Positions 1-11,042 of a stretch of 64,000 nt of DNA are shown here, in pieces. Made by a program: the position numbers and the translations under genes. The notes beneath the pieces were generated by a model, which was given only the letters and a program-made list of their open reading frames with translations, had not been told where the DNA came from and made no database searches. The stretch comes from Limonium bicolor (taxonomy: Eukaryota; Streptophyta; Magnoliopsida; Caryophyllales; Plumbaginaceae): NCBI GenBank assembly GCA_023374045.1, contig CM041776.1:136837296-136901295 (forward strand), read 5' to 3'. Positions within the stretch are counted from its first letter, which is position 1, and every line of letters starts with the position of its first letter.

Positions 1-21
1 TAGATTCAACATGATCAAGGC

Positions 22-1947
22 TTACCTTTTCTCCTTCGAGTATTTGCTATCCTTCATCATCATGTAGAGATCATTGTCTGGCCTTTTCCTAATAAGGTCA
101 TCATCATCTGTTACTACACTCATGCGCATTTGTGCGTACTCCTTAGCTTTTGAGTCTATATCTGAAATGTCTTGTTCCCATGCAGTTGTTGCTGTATTTT
201 GATGTTTTTTACCCTTATTTGGGAATTTTCCTTCTGCTGAAGAGGATAGTCCTTGACACGATGACCTGTGTTGTTGCACCTAATACATATGATTGGTCTT
301 TTCTTTGATGAGGTACCATTCATACTGTTGGTTTGACCCTCGTTGTCCTTCAAGCAGTCTCCAAATTTTATTACAATTGTAGTAATTTCCTCAACTACAT
401 TAAAATTCTCATCCTCTGACTTTGTGGTGATGTTATGTGCTTTTATGGCCAGATCCTTAGTCCGAGTTGAACACCTTTCATCTTTCCATCATATACTGTT
501 AGTTCAGAATCTAGTTCTTTGAACGACATTTCTAACAAATCTTGTATATTTCGAAAGGTGGTAATAGTCACTCCTTTTCCAGACTGTCAAGGCACCTCTC
601 GTTTTATAGTACTATTTGACAGTGTTACTCCCATAATCTTCAACTCAATGAGTATCTTATCAAACCTTTCCATCGTGTGAGTTATAGTCTCACCATTCTA
701 CATCTTAAAATTTCCAAATTGCATCTTGAATTTATTTCCAATGGCTTTCCTGGCAGAATCCGGTCCCGCATAAGTAGTTTTAAGAAAGTCCCAAACCTCT
801 ATGGTGGTTCAAATCCCAAAAACCTTTCCTTGGTCTGCTTATGAGAGAGATGAGACTATTATCCTCAAAACATACTTATTCTTACTCATAAGCTTTTTGC
901 CGTTGACGTTCCAATCTTTTGTGGCTTTGATTTGGTGAATCCACCTTTACGGGTGAGCATTTGGATAATTCGGTTAATCGAAATCCAAATTGTAAAAAAA
1001 AATTGGATTTCAGTTAATTCGGGTTTTAACCGAATTATCCAAATTTTGATCAAAACCGAATTAAGCGAAATCCAAATTATCCAAAATCCAAAATTTTTTT
1101 AAGTTGAAAACCGTACCGAACTGAAATCCAAAATTTCCTTCAGTTAGGATTTCAATTAACCGAAATTTAAAAAATACGAAAACCGATTTTATAAATTCGA
1201 TTTCAGTTAACCGAATTTTTTTAAAAAAAAAACCAAACACATTTTTTTGTTTCATGTTTATCATCATCAGCAGTAATAACCATAAGCTGCTAGAAAATTG
1301 TGAATTCCCTAGTTGCCAATTCATCACAACAGAAACCGTAAGAGCTCACTCAAACATCAGACTAGTTACATCAAACTAGAGGTGAGCAGCGATGAACGAT
1401 GTTCCAAAATAACTAGTCATATATAATTAATATGACGAAAAAAGAATAGTATGACATTATATAATTGAAGGATTGGAGCAATGCGAGATAGAGTTTTGAA
1501 TTTTGACATTTTGTTTGTCATGTTTAAAGAGTATTAACTATTAAGAAAAGATTTAGGGATTTTCTTTAAAAAAAAGTTTGGATAATTCGGTTAACCGAAT
1601 TTTACAGGGTTAAAACTGAAATTCCAACCGAATAATAATCGGATATCCGAATAACTAAAATTTTAAATTCGGTTTTAAAATTTGGTTAAAAATCCAAATA
1701 AAAAATCAGTTAATTTGGATTTTGGATAAATCCAAATTATCCAATCCAAATGCTCACCCCTATCCGCCTTCAATGACTTGAGGGCATAGCTCTCCTTCTT
1801 CGACTATAAGGCCATATATAGATTTCCTTCTGCATCTACAATCCATAGATCAAAGTCTATAGACATAAGTTGATTCTTCATCTATTCATACCAATATGAG
1901 TTGTTGAACTTAGTGAGCTTGGAAGCCTTCACATCGTAGGAACTCAT
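22..1947 (-). pseudogene. copia gag pseudogene, interrupted by a hAT-like insertion
   Basis: The gag would bind retrotransposon RNA and form the virus-like particle. Translation of the minus strand from ATG 1947 begins MSSYDVKASKLTKFNNS and meets in-frame stops near 1893 and 1808. It is interrupted at 948-1762 by another element. It resumes with a UBN2-like stretch containing WDFLKTTYAGP (about 800) and METGETITH-like text near 690, then another stop. A zinc knuckle near 287-246 reads CIRCNNTGHRVKDY, so the fourth ligand Cys is replaced by Tyr. Later gag sequence continues in another frame to about 22. Several independent disabling changes mean the gene is dead. I see the motifs directly; the family call follows from known copia gag layout. 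Confidence 0.7.
948..1762. mobile_element. hAT-like non-autonomous element, 815 bp, inserted in the copia gag
   Basis: The ends are inverted repeats of the form TA(C/G)GGGTGAGCATTTGGAT. Flanking 8-bp sequences are TCCACCTT (940-947) and TCCGCCTT (1763-1770), one mismatch, as expected for an old hAT target duplication. The interior is AT-rich and filled with degenerate repeats around AATTCGGTTAACCGAA and AAATCCAAATTATCC, also arranged as inverted pairs. There is no transposase reading frame. Removing it restores gag continuity, which supports the boundaries. Confidence 0.75.
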
Positions 1948-1990
1948 CACGATCACCATGAAGATTTCTCTTCTAAGTTGCAAGTAATAT

Positions 1991-2003
1991 TACTCTGATA
2001 CCA
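1991..2003 (-). other. copia primer-binding site (initiator-Met tRNA)
   Basis: The minus strand reads TGGTATCAGAGTA, matching the usual plant TGGTATCAGAGC primer site in its first eleven bases. It sits directly inside the LTR edge and ahead of the gag start, as expected. Confidence 0.75.
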
Positions 2004-2163
2004 ATTAAAAGTTCTATCTATAATTACCCTGAGTTGAGATTCACGAAGAACATGTTTAACAATTCAAATAAAAGAATGACATAAAGATTGAATTTTTATT
2101 GAAATTCAAGTCAGACGCATAACACTAACTCACTCTTACACGTCTAAGGAGAAGATCTCAACA
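2004..2163 (-). repeat. copia 5' LTR (about 160 bp)
   Basis: On the minus strand the segment starts TGTTGAGATC at 2163 and ends against the primer-binding site at 2003. It contains an AATAAA poly(A)-type signal near 2095. The start matches the common copia TGTTGA ending; the far end does not show a clean CA, so the inner boundary is good to a few bases only. The putative flanking duplication (CATTG at 2164-2168) cannot be tested because the other end lies outside the window. Confidence 0.6.
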
Positions 2164-2690
2164 CATTGCTCTCTTTGGTGCTCAAATGTTGAAATTACCT
2201 TTCCAAAAAAATGCGAGAAACCTTACGATATTGCATATATTTGATGAAAAATGTTGACACTTCCCGACGCTACTTTTAGAAATAATTTAAAAGATCGTTC
2301 AAAAATAACTCACCAAACGAACGGGATTCAAACACATGAAACAATCTGATGAAAAAGACAGAAAGGAGCTGGCGTACGTGGTGCGCAAGTTGTTGGGTTA
2401 TGTCACTGATTTGACTATCTAACAAAGGAAAATTGGTACGTGCGGAACCTCCGCACACTATATTGTGCGAACCATCTGATATGGCAATCCCAGTCAGCAG
2501 TTGACTGGGTTATTTTGCTGACTGGATTGTCTTTTTATTATATTAACTTTAATTGGTTGTAACTTTTAATATATAAGTCCAAAATAAATAAAAATTATAT
2601 CATTGTTCTTCTAAATTCAAGCTCTTCAAAACAAGACCAGTCATGGATATATTTTGACAACTTAAAAAAAACTTATTTTTACATGTGTAT

Positions 2691-3565
2691 GATGATACAC
2701 TAAAATCATATATGATTCATTAGTTTTAATATATGATTCATTAAAATTGATATTTTGATTCATTAACTAATTAGTGAATTAGATTACAAATTTTGAATCC
2801 AATAAAACTCATTATTGTTTGTAGTGTATTATTATTGTTGTATGGTGTATTTTAAACCTTATATGGTGAATCATGTATTTTTTTTATGTATCAAATATTG
2901 TTTTGTGTTGTATTATTATTTAAAAAAATCTTTTTATATGTGATTGATGATTCACCAAAATGATGTTATGATTCATTAAACTTGATATTATGATTCATTG
3001 AAATTGGTGTTATGATTCAATAACTAATAAGTGGTGAATTAGATAACAAACTCCGGAACCGATAAAAAATCACTATTATTTTTAGTGTATTATTATTTTT
3101 GTATGGTGTATTTTAAAACTTATATGATGAATCATGTATTTTTCATACATACCAAATATTGTTTTGTATTATATTTTGTTTAAATTTTTTATTTTTTATT
3201 TGTTTACGATGATACACTAAAATGAAGATATGATTCACTAATTTTAATATTATGACTCATTAAAATTGATATTATGATTCATTAACTAATAAGTGGTGAA
3301 TTAGATAATAAACTTTGGAACCGATAAAAATCATTATTGTTTTGTAGTGTATTATTATTGTTGTATGATGTATTTTAAACCTTATATGGTGAATCACGTA
3401 TTTTTCATACATAACAAATATTATTTTGTGTTGTATTATTGTGTAATTTTTTTATTATTATATGTTTGTGATGATACACTAAAATGAAGATATGATTCAT
3501 TAATTTTGATATTCTGATTCATTAAAAGTGATATTATGATATACTAAAATGATGTTATGAATCAT
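2691..3565. repeat. tandem repeat, about 260-bp unit, 3.3 copies
   Basis: Units begin with GATGATACACTAAAAT-like text at 2691, 2946, 3208 and 3470 (spacings 255, 262, 262); the last is partial. Each full unit holds ATGATTCATTAA-type blocks, GTGAATTAGATAACAAAC, TAGTGTATTATTATTG and TATATGGTGAATCATGTATTTTT. It is AT-rich with no open frame. The array lies wholly between the inverted ends of the surrounding element. Confidence 0.8.
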
Positions 3566-3577
3566 AAGTCTCATTTG

Positions 3578-3578
3578 T

Positions 3579-3627
<49 letters not shown>
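3578..3627. repeat. (TA)n microsatellite
   Basis: About 50 bp of almost pure TA dinucleotide, with one slip near 3589, between the 260-bp array and the right inverted end. Confidence 0.9.
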
Positions 3628-3632
<5 letters not shown>

Positions 3633-3904
3633 GATATGCATGTAAATAATATAAATTTAAAATTTGTCAAAACATATTCATGTATGGTCTTGTTTTGAAG
3701 AGCTTGAATTTAGATGAACAATGATATAATTTTTTTTATTTTGGACTTATATTTTAAAAGTTACAACCAATTGAAATTAATAGAGTAAAAAGGCAGCCCA
3801 ATCAATAAAACAGTCCAGTCAGCTGCTGACTGGACTGCCAAATAGACAAAGACCGTACACTCTAGGGTGTGGGCGTCCCGCAGCCTCTACCTCCTGCTAA
3901 CAAT

Positions 3905-5012
3905 AAATCTAATAGACCTTTCTTTCTACAGTGTACTGTGACCTATCTACACAACAACAAACTCATGGAGACACACCCTAAAATAGACAAGACCGGCACT
4001 ATTGTTTAATGAAATGGGCCCCTGTATTTCCGTTGCCCAATAATAGTGGCACTCTATTTACCAATCTGGGCACGTGGGCTTGTCTTGAAAAGAGACAGGA
4101 TATGTTGATGAGGGCGGGCCTCCCAAGCCCAGTTTGCTCTCTTACCAAATCATGTAGCTTTCCGGCTTCTACATCCTGTCTCTCTTAGAGGTGAGGCTTT
4201 TTAAAATGTACGTGAAGGTAAGGAACTCAAGTTAACTCCGAATAAAAATAAAAATAAACTCCAAATCAAATTGAAAGCGCTTGTAAGTTGTATATTTTAG
4301 CATGAAATTTTTGTAAACCATTTTTGGACACCGAGAACGCCTAACCCATTTTAATCAATTTACTGTTTATTTGACACGCACGTGTATAGTTTGCAGACCA
4401 CTGTTGTCCACTGTCTCGTGTCACGTGACGTCGTTCCGGGCCCCTTGTCACGTGGGAGGGGTGATCGGTGGGTTTCGTTCGGGACCAGGCTAGGGTGTGC
4501 TTGGTTGGTGACCCTTGTTATCTATCGTACGTGGGGTGGGTTAGGTTAGGATGCCGTGAAAGGGATGTGGACCACAAATGTCTCAAGACATTTCGTTTTC
4601 TTTTCTATTTTTCATTTCATAATTCACATCCAGTGCACTCGTGGGTATATCTTAATGGTGGTCTTAAATGCTCTGTTTATGTCGAAAGAAAAATGTTCTG
4701 TTTATACTGTTTAGTGAAAAGGATATGGGCCATAGAGTCCAATATATTAGTCCAAGTTTATTAGGTTGGTGAATGAAAAGGATAGGCCCCAATGGGGTTC
4801 GTTAGTAGCCCATAATAATTGGACTTAATTACCAGGTTAGAACGTTTATTTCAAGCCCAAATCTTCCGTGGAACTGGATAATCCCGTTATAAGAATCTTG
4901 AACGGGTTGAATTGGAAAGTGCCTACCGCTATAAGATTCCGTTGAACCACCATCAATGATTAAGGAAGTGCTACCAAACTGTCTTTCCGTCTTCAAATCT
5001 ATGCTAACTTTT
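3905..5012. other. unassigned low-copy-looking stretch, no supported gene
   Basis: This 1.1-kb stretch shows no transposon termini that I can recognise. A 98-residue open frame on the plus strand (4468-4764) resembles nothing I know and has no other support, so I do not call it a gene. A short inverted pair built on AGAGACAGGAT lies at about 4091 and 4180. The notable feature is a group of CACGTG boxes, listed separately. Confidence 0.4.
4071..4454. promoter_or_regulatory. cluster of four CACGTG (G-box) motifs
   Basis: CACGTG occurs at 4071-4076, 4379-4384, 4422-4427 and 4449-4454. The third overlaps a TGACGTC element (4426-4432). In plants CACGTG is bound by bHLH and bZIP factors and TGACGTC by bZIP factors. 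No adjacent transcription unit is supported, so a promoter role is only a possibility. Confidence 0.25.
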
Positions 5013-5020
5013 GCTACTAC

Positions 5021-5583
5021 TAGGGTTATCAATCTTGACACGAATTCAAAATCCGACTTGAAACCGACACGCTAAACACAGGTTTGGGTTGTAATTTTCA
5101 ACCCTAAAACATTTTTGGGTCGGGTTCGGGTTGGGTTGCTAAAAATCCGGGTCGGTTTGGGTTTGACCTGTCAACCCGATTTCAACCCACGACCCGAAAA
5201 CATTTTTAAAAAAGAAAAGAAAATATACATTCTTATAGTTATGCGACATAACCCTAAATATATCAATCATGTAACCATTTCTTTTTTATGGTTTTATATG
5301 TTATGTTATATTATCTTGGTGATTTTGTGTAAAATTTATATTGATAGTATAATATTTTTAATTTTGGGTTGATTTCGGCTCGATTTCGGGTTAATTTCAG
5401 GTTGATTTTGGGTTGATTTTGGGTTGTCAGGTCAGTTTCGGGTGGATTTTAGGTCAACATGTCGGGTTCAAATTGACAAATCACTATTCGTTTCGAGTTC
5501 GGGTCAGTTTCGGGTTGGGGTGAAACATGTGCAGGTTGGGTTCGGGTTGAAGTCAACCCCAAAACCCGAAATTGACACCCCTA
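5021..5583. mobile_element. hAT-like non-autonomous element, 563 bp
   Basis: The ends read TAGGGTTATCAAT (left) and, on the opposite strand, TAGGGGTGTCAAT (right). An exact 8-bp duplication GCTACTAC flanks it at 5013-5020 and 5584-5591. The interior is dominated by GGGTTCGGGTTGGG-type text and its complement, converging from both ends on an AT-rich centre. No transposase is encoded. The duplication length and TA(A/G)GG-type ends fit the hAT superfamily. Confidence 0.85.
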
Positions 5584-5590
5584 GCTACTA

Positions 5591-5821
5591 CTCCCTCCGT
5601 TCAAAAATATCTGTCATTTTAGAAGCTTGCACATTTATTAAGGAAAGGTGAAAAATGACGTATGTACCCCTACTTTTTACTTTTCCATTTAGATAATAAT
5701 TACTTTTGTGTTGAATAAAGTAGGGTTAAAAGTAGAAAAAAAATGTGTCAAAAAACTAGAATGACACATTTTTAAATAAGAACCACTTCCTAAAACGACA
5801 GATATTAATTAACGGAGGGAG
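5591..5821. mobile_element. Stowaway-like (Tc1/mariner) MITE, 231 bp
   Basis: The inverted ends are CTCCCTCCGTT, flanked by TA on each side (5589-5590 and 5822-5823). CTCCCTCCGT ends with a TA target are the standard Stowaway signature. The arms extend inward with matching ATATCTGTC/GACAGATAT blocks. It shares base 5591 with the 3' copy of the neighbouring hAT duplication. Confidence 0.85.
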
Positions 5822-5827
5822 TACTAT

Positions 5828-8800
5828 TGTAACACCCCTCTCCTTAAACACATAATAATCTCTCACGTAGCAATAAATAAAACATCTTACAGCGGAAGAA
5901 ATAATAACAACAACAATACTCACTTGGGTGTCACCGGCCATTACTCGCCCATGCGAGTAACGAAACCAAACTATATCCAACAACCAACAACCAACAAATA
6001 CAAACTGCTAACCGCTGTGATAACGAGAACATTCCTATACATCATACTAAGTCCATACTCATAAACATCGACAAGTGAGCGTCTACCCAAATCCCAAATA
6101 TACATAACCGTACCATAATACATTTCACCATCTTCGTTGCTATACAAACCAACTCCATGTGCGGTAATCAAAATAAACTCTAATTATCCTGTTCCCGCAC
6201 TTTGGCTTTGACAATAATCAACAACCTGCATAATGGTGTAGTATCAGCGATAGACGCTGAGTATGCCGGGCCTGGACCCTAATGGTCACTTAGTCATTTT
6301 AACCATCTTATTATTAGATTGGTTTCATGCTTTACCATTTTACAGTTATAATCAACATTGTAATATATATATGTATAATATACACAATCATCCATCCAAA
6401 CATTCATAAACACTTAACCATCCATCCAATTCAACAGTCATAAAATATTACAAACGACAATTGTATATCGAACGTATCGAAATAATAGCAGTATAATGTA
6501 CAATGTACAATCGCCGTAGCGTACAGTTTCCATAGTTAATTTAATTTGGCCTTTAAGGCCCCATCCATCCAACCATGTTTAATTAATACCAGTTGGGTGT
6601 CATGTTAAGACAACCCGATAACCTCACCATGGACAGTAGTCCTCCTGTACACACATAGGTGCTCATTACGCCAGAGGTCCGGAGGCCCCTGACTATTCTC
6701 TTTTGTCTCGTAAGACGTCCATATAAAAGGCCGTAGCCACCTGACCCACGATCCAAATAGGGCTTATTGGGTATAAACCTGGAGCGGAACCCAATCGGGA
6801 ACCCCTTAGTGATCACAAATGCGCAACCAAGTAGTTCGTAAACTACCGGGATTCCTCACCTCAACTCATACCATCTCTCTCTCTCATAATGTTTAAGATA
6901 GGCTCTTAGTCTTATGGAGAATAATTATTAGTTAGCTGCCCAATGGGTCTCACGCATACCTAGAAGTAATCTAGGTTACATTCATGTTCAAGATCCATGC
7001 TCTAGAGACCGACAATGTCGTGACTCGTTCCTAAGTATTTTACTTAGGTTACCATATACTTAATATTAATACAATGGTATTATATCAAGTAACTGTCATG
7101 TTATCACATTAACGTATATGTATGTTTATATAAGTCGATCTATAGTCGACGTAGTGTTAGTCCCGTAGGACGCTCATGCATAAATAATTAATGCAGTAAC
7201 ACTTAATCACATACATGTATCCACACACATAACACACAAGTTATATCAACCAAATCCGAGCCCAAGGAATCCCTTAGGACAACTCGGATCAAACCCCTTT
7301 ACATACCGTTCACCAAGACCTAGGATGCGCAGTGTAGACCACTAGCTCGTCAAGCGCCTCCGTCTGAAGTATGATCTAAACGGTAATAAAACTATAAGTC
7401 AGTCTCCATGACTAACTACATCCGGTATTTCCGAATAACAAGTAACCCCGACAGTTCATCCCCGGATTTCTACAGTTATTTGTTACGGGTTTCTCTAAAC
7501 CAGTCAACTTTGTTACTAAAACTCGTATGTCAAAAACATTTCGACTATTAAGATTAATTCATTATTTTTCTTTAATCTTATTCACCATTAAACTTAGGTA
7601 TATAACCTATAGTTGCGTGTATGCATATATTATTATATTATATTGTATTATTTTTTTCCACCATCCATTATATTACATTGTATTATATTATCCATTATCT
7701 TAGCAAATTATATTTGCATTCAAAAACTCATAACTTATAGTTTGTAACTATATTTTTTTTAAATAACCACCACCATTATATTATATGGTTTCCAACCATA
7801 ATATATATCCATCCTTATATACATTTTTCTTGTATATGTATATATGTACCATATAGGTAAATTCCATGAGTTATAAAACTCTTATATTATATGTTACATT
7901 TTATCATCTTGTATTAGATGATTATTCCCATTAGTTGTAATACATTATACAACTTGTATTAAGATTATTATCCTAATATTATGTAACATTTTATGTTGTA
8001 TAATTACAACTCCTAAGGTTTATCAATAAATACCTTAGTTTATAAATCTTGTTTATTTATAGTTTGTCACATTATTTAATGTGAATATCTTTACTTATAT
8101 TAATTCCATTCAAACCATATAATTGTTATAACATTTATAACATAGTAGACCATAGTCTAAAATTCATTTTCCAACTCTTAATAATTCGGTACAGCACTAT
8201 AATTCGTTTAAATTCCATTTTGACCACATAACATTATGTAATGTTATACCATATACCAATATCATATAATATGATATTTTTATTCCCTTTAATTTATAAC
8301 CTATAGTTTTTATACAAAACTATTTATTATTGCCGCATGGGCACCATATAAAAAACCATATTCTTTTTCATATACCATAGGTCCCTTTATTTACAAATTC
8401 ACCCCATTATTTATACCATGTTATATATATCATATAATATAACATTTTTAACTTATAAAATGGTATAACCTATGGTTATATTTTTGTAAAATTCCGAACA
8501 GACCTCAATATATTCTATAATTGCCATTTGGCCCAATTTATAACATATAGTTTGATAATATCATTAAAACTATATATTATACACATATCTTAATAAATAC
8601 CCTTATATAAATCTAAAAATCACCAAATCTCACCAAAGGGTTATAATTACCCTTACTAACCATATACTTTTGGTATTTACATTTGCACCACATATATTTA
8701 TCCAAAGTGTCATAATGACATAATAACTATATATTATACATATATAGTTTATCTTAATTCCAAAATCAACCCAATAAATTCCTAAAAATTCCTAATAGCC

Positions 8801-11042
8801 CATGGGTGTTTTTAATACCATTATACACCCTTATTTTTAGGTAATAACATATTTACCACATATGTTATAAAATTGTTACAATTAAATACTTATCTTATAA
8901 TAAAACCTTAAATAAGTTATCTAACTTATTTAATTTGGTCAAAACCTACCATATGGTCAAGGTTGACCACCTTAATATTTCCTTGACCATCAATAACCAT
9001 ATATTACGGTTTGTACCCATACTTTTCAGAAATTACCATTTAACCCCAAAACTTTATAAATCTTATAATTTTTATATAAAGTCATTTAAACCTCTAATTT
9101 TCGGCTTTATTATTATATAGCCCCCAAATTTAATTTAATTACACTAAAACCCCAATTCCTTGCGGTAATTTATTTTTAGCACCTAAACTTAAATAAAACC
9201 TTATAAATACATAAATAAAATGGCCTAAAGTACATGACCTTATTACAAACATTAGCTTATAAAATAAATTACACATAAATGCCCAAAAGTACTTTAAACT
9301 CTCGGCCCTTACCACATCTTTTCAATATTTACCAATTTTCCACATAATGTCTTAAATTTGACAATTATGTTAATTAATTAGTTATAAAATTTACTAAACC
9401 ATTCCTTAATCACCTAAGGTCAAAATAAGACCTATAAACCTTGTTCACTCACGACACAATATATATACATATGTATAAACACATATGAATATACCAAGTG
9501 AAGGTTTAAGTGATTTATACCTTATTTTTGCCAAGTATAGGCCTTGTTTGGCCACAGCTACTTAGCGATAAAATTTCCACAGCCTTATTTACATGTTTTC
9601 AAACAGCAATTAAGGCATGATTAGTCTCCAAGCAAGATCTAACCATAAGAAGTGTTTAATGTCAATTTTCAAGGTAAAATTTACCTTAGTATACCAAGGT
9701 TGCCAAGATGTTCTTTGGCCTGTATTTACAGTAGGTAAAGAGCATCAAAAGAGCTACTAAAACCAAGCTTTAAACTGGTATAACTCAGATTAGAAGATGG
9801 CTAATTTTTTACCTTGTTTAAAATGCCTAAAATGGTGTTTTTGGCTTGGATCTGGCTATACCTTGAAGGTCTTGATATACCAACTGAATAAGTAAGTTAA
9901 GAAGAAGATAATAAGGCTAGGAACAAAGTTTCACAACCGAATTTGAAGGGAATCAAAAGATATGTGCTTAAAGCACATTCTTATACCTTAAGAACAAGAT
10001 TAGATTTCTCCACCTTCTTTCCTTGTTAATGCCGAGATACACCCTCCAATTAACCTCCAAAACAACCTAGAAACATTGATGGAAATGGTTGATGCTTTGC
10101 TCCATGGAAAGAGGAAAGAATTGTGAAGAGAATGAACATTTAAAGGCTTAATAAGCTTACCAATGGCAATTGTTGTTCTCTTCTGAACTTGGTGAGTTCC
10201 CCATGGTTTGGAGAAGCCAAAGGGAGGAGGAAGGCAGCTTGTGTCGGCAGGGAGTGAAGGCAAATGAAGAAGGTAATCAAAATTTGCTTTAAGTTACTTT
10301 TGAAATAGTATTTGATGAGTCAATAAATTGGCTGAGTAATTGATTGGAGATGATTAATGAGTGGGTTTGACAGCTGGTTGAGGTCGGCAGCATAGGGTAT
10401 GGTCAATGGATGACATTTGACCATAGTTAATATTAAGTACTTAAATGTTATTTTTGGGTACTATTCATACTAAATTGCCCATTTTGATTTTATTTTCAAA
10501 CTTTGATTTAGAATTTATAATATAGTCTATCATGTCACATTAATGTTATAAAGAATTTAATATAGTCTTTACAGTGACAAAAAGTCATTATCTTAGAGCT
10601 CATACACAAAAAACGTGCTTTAAGGAATTTTAGTGCACATTTTGAGTCGCAAGGTGTTTCTAAGCTCAGTTTTCTTTGAGAACAGTTTTGTTGTGTTCCT
10701 TACATGATATTTGATCATGGAATCAATTTTATATCATTTAGAGGTCATTAGACCTTTAAGGTATTCTTAGAGCACATTTTTGCCCTACTTGACCTTGAAG
10801 CATGAAAATGCTTGTTCTTTGTGTTGGAATGTTTCCCAACAATTGTAATATGTTTAGTTATGTGTTAATAAGATTAGGACAAAGTTTTAGGTCCTAAGAA
10901 GTTCATTTGGGTATTTATTTACCCTACACAGTCAAAGGGTGCAATATGTTGCTTTGTGTTGACCACTGTTGTTCTCAGTTGACTTTTAAGGCATGTTTAG
11001 GCCCTTAATCAATGTGATTAGATGTTTAATCCATGTTTTATT
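5828..11042 (-). repeat. LTR of family Z, about 5.2 kb, minus orientation, first 16 bases missing
   Basis: The plus-strand left edge is TGTAACACCCCTC, the usual outer end of these LTRs seen from the 3' side. The last 200 bp on the right are the complement of the family Z start found at 31484 (shared blocks such as GGCCTAAACATGCCTTAAAA). Relative to that copy, the outermost 16 bases of the LTR are absent and family X1 begins at once. No primer site, polypurine tract or pol motif lies inside, so it reads as one long solo or fragmentary LTR. It is AT-rich, and its open frames are short and unconvincing. Confidence 0.55.

Larger units (their letters stand above)
1..2163 (-). mobile_element. Ty1/copia retrotransposon remnant (5' part, runs off the left edge)
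   Basis: On the minus strand the order is short LTR (2163-2004), a primer-binding site reading TGGTATCAGAGTA (2003-1991), then a gag reading frame starting at 1947 and running toward position 1. The primer site is complementary to the 3' end of plant initiator-Met tRNA. The gag is broken by stops, frameshifts and an inserted hAT-like element. Protease, integrase and reverse transcriptase would lie left of the window and are not seen. Assignment to copia rests on the gag type (UBN2-like segment then one CCHC knuckle) and the short LTR. Confidence 0.75.
2427..3895. mobile_element. Mutator-like non-autonomous element with about 235-bp inverted ends
   Basis: The left end (2427-2662) and right end (3661-3895) are inverted copies of each other over about 235 bp. 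Shared blocks include TTGGTTGTAACTTTTAA, AAGTCCAAAATAAA and AGCTCTTCAAAACAAGACC. The outermost 40-50 bp are diverged. Candidate 9-bp flanks are TCTAACAAA (2418-2426) and GCTAACAAT (3896-3904), seven of nine matching. Long inverted ends with a 9-bp duplication fit Mutator-like elements, but no transposase is present, so a fold-back element is the alternative. The centre is a tandem array listed separately. Confidence 0.6.

Noticed and set aside
4468..4764. 98-codon frame with Cys-rich, hydrophobic text
   Set aside because: No family resemblance, no supporting signals, ordinary length for chance in this region.
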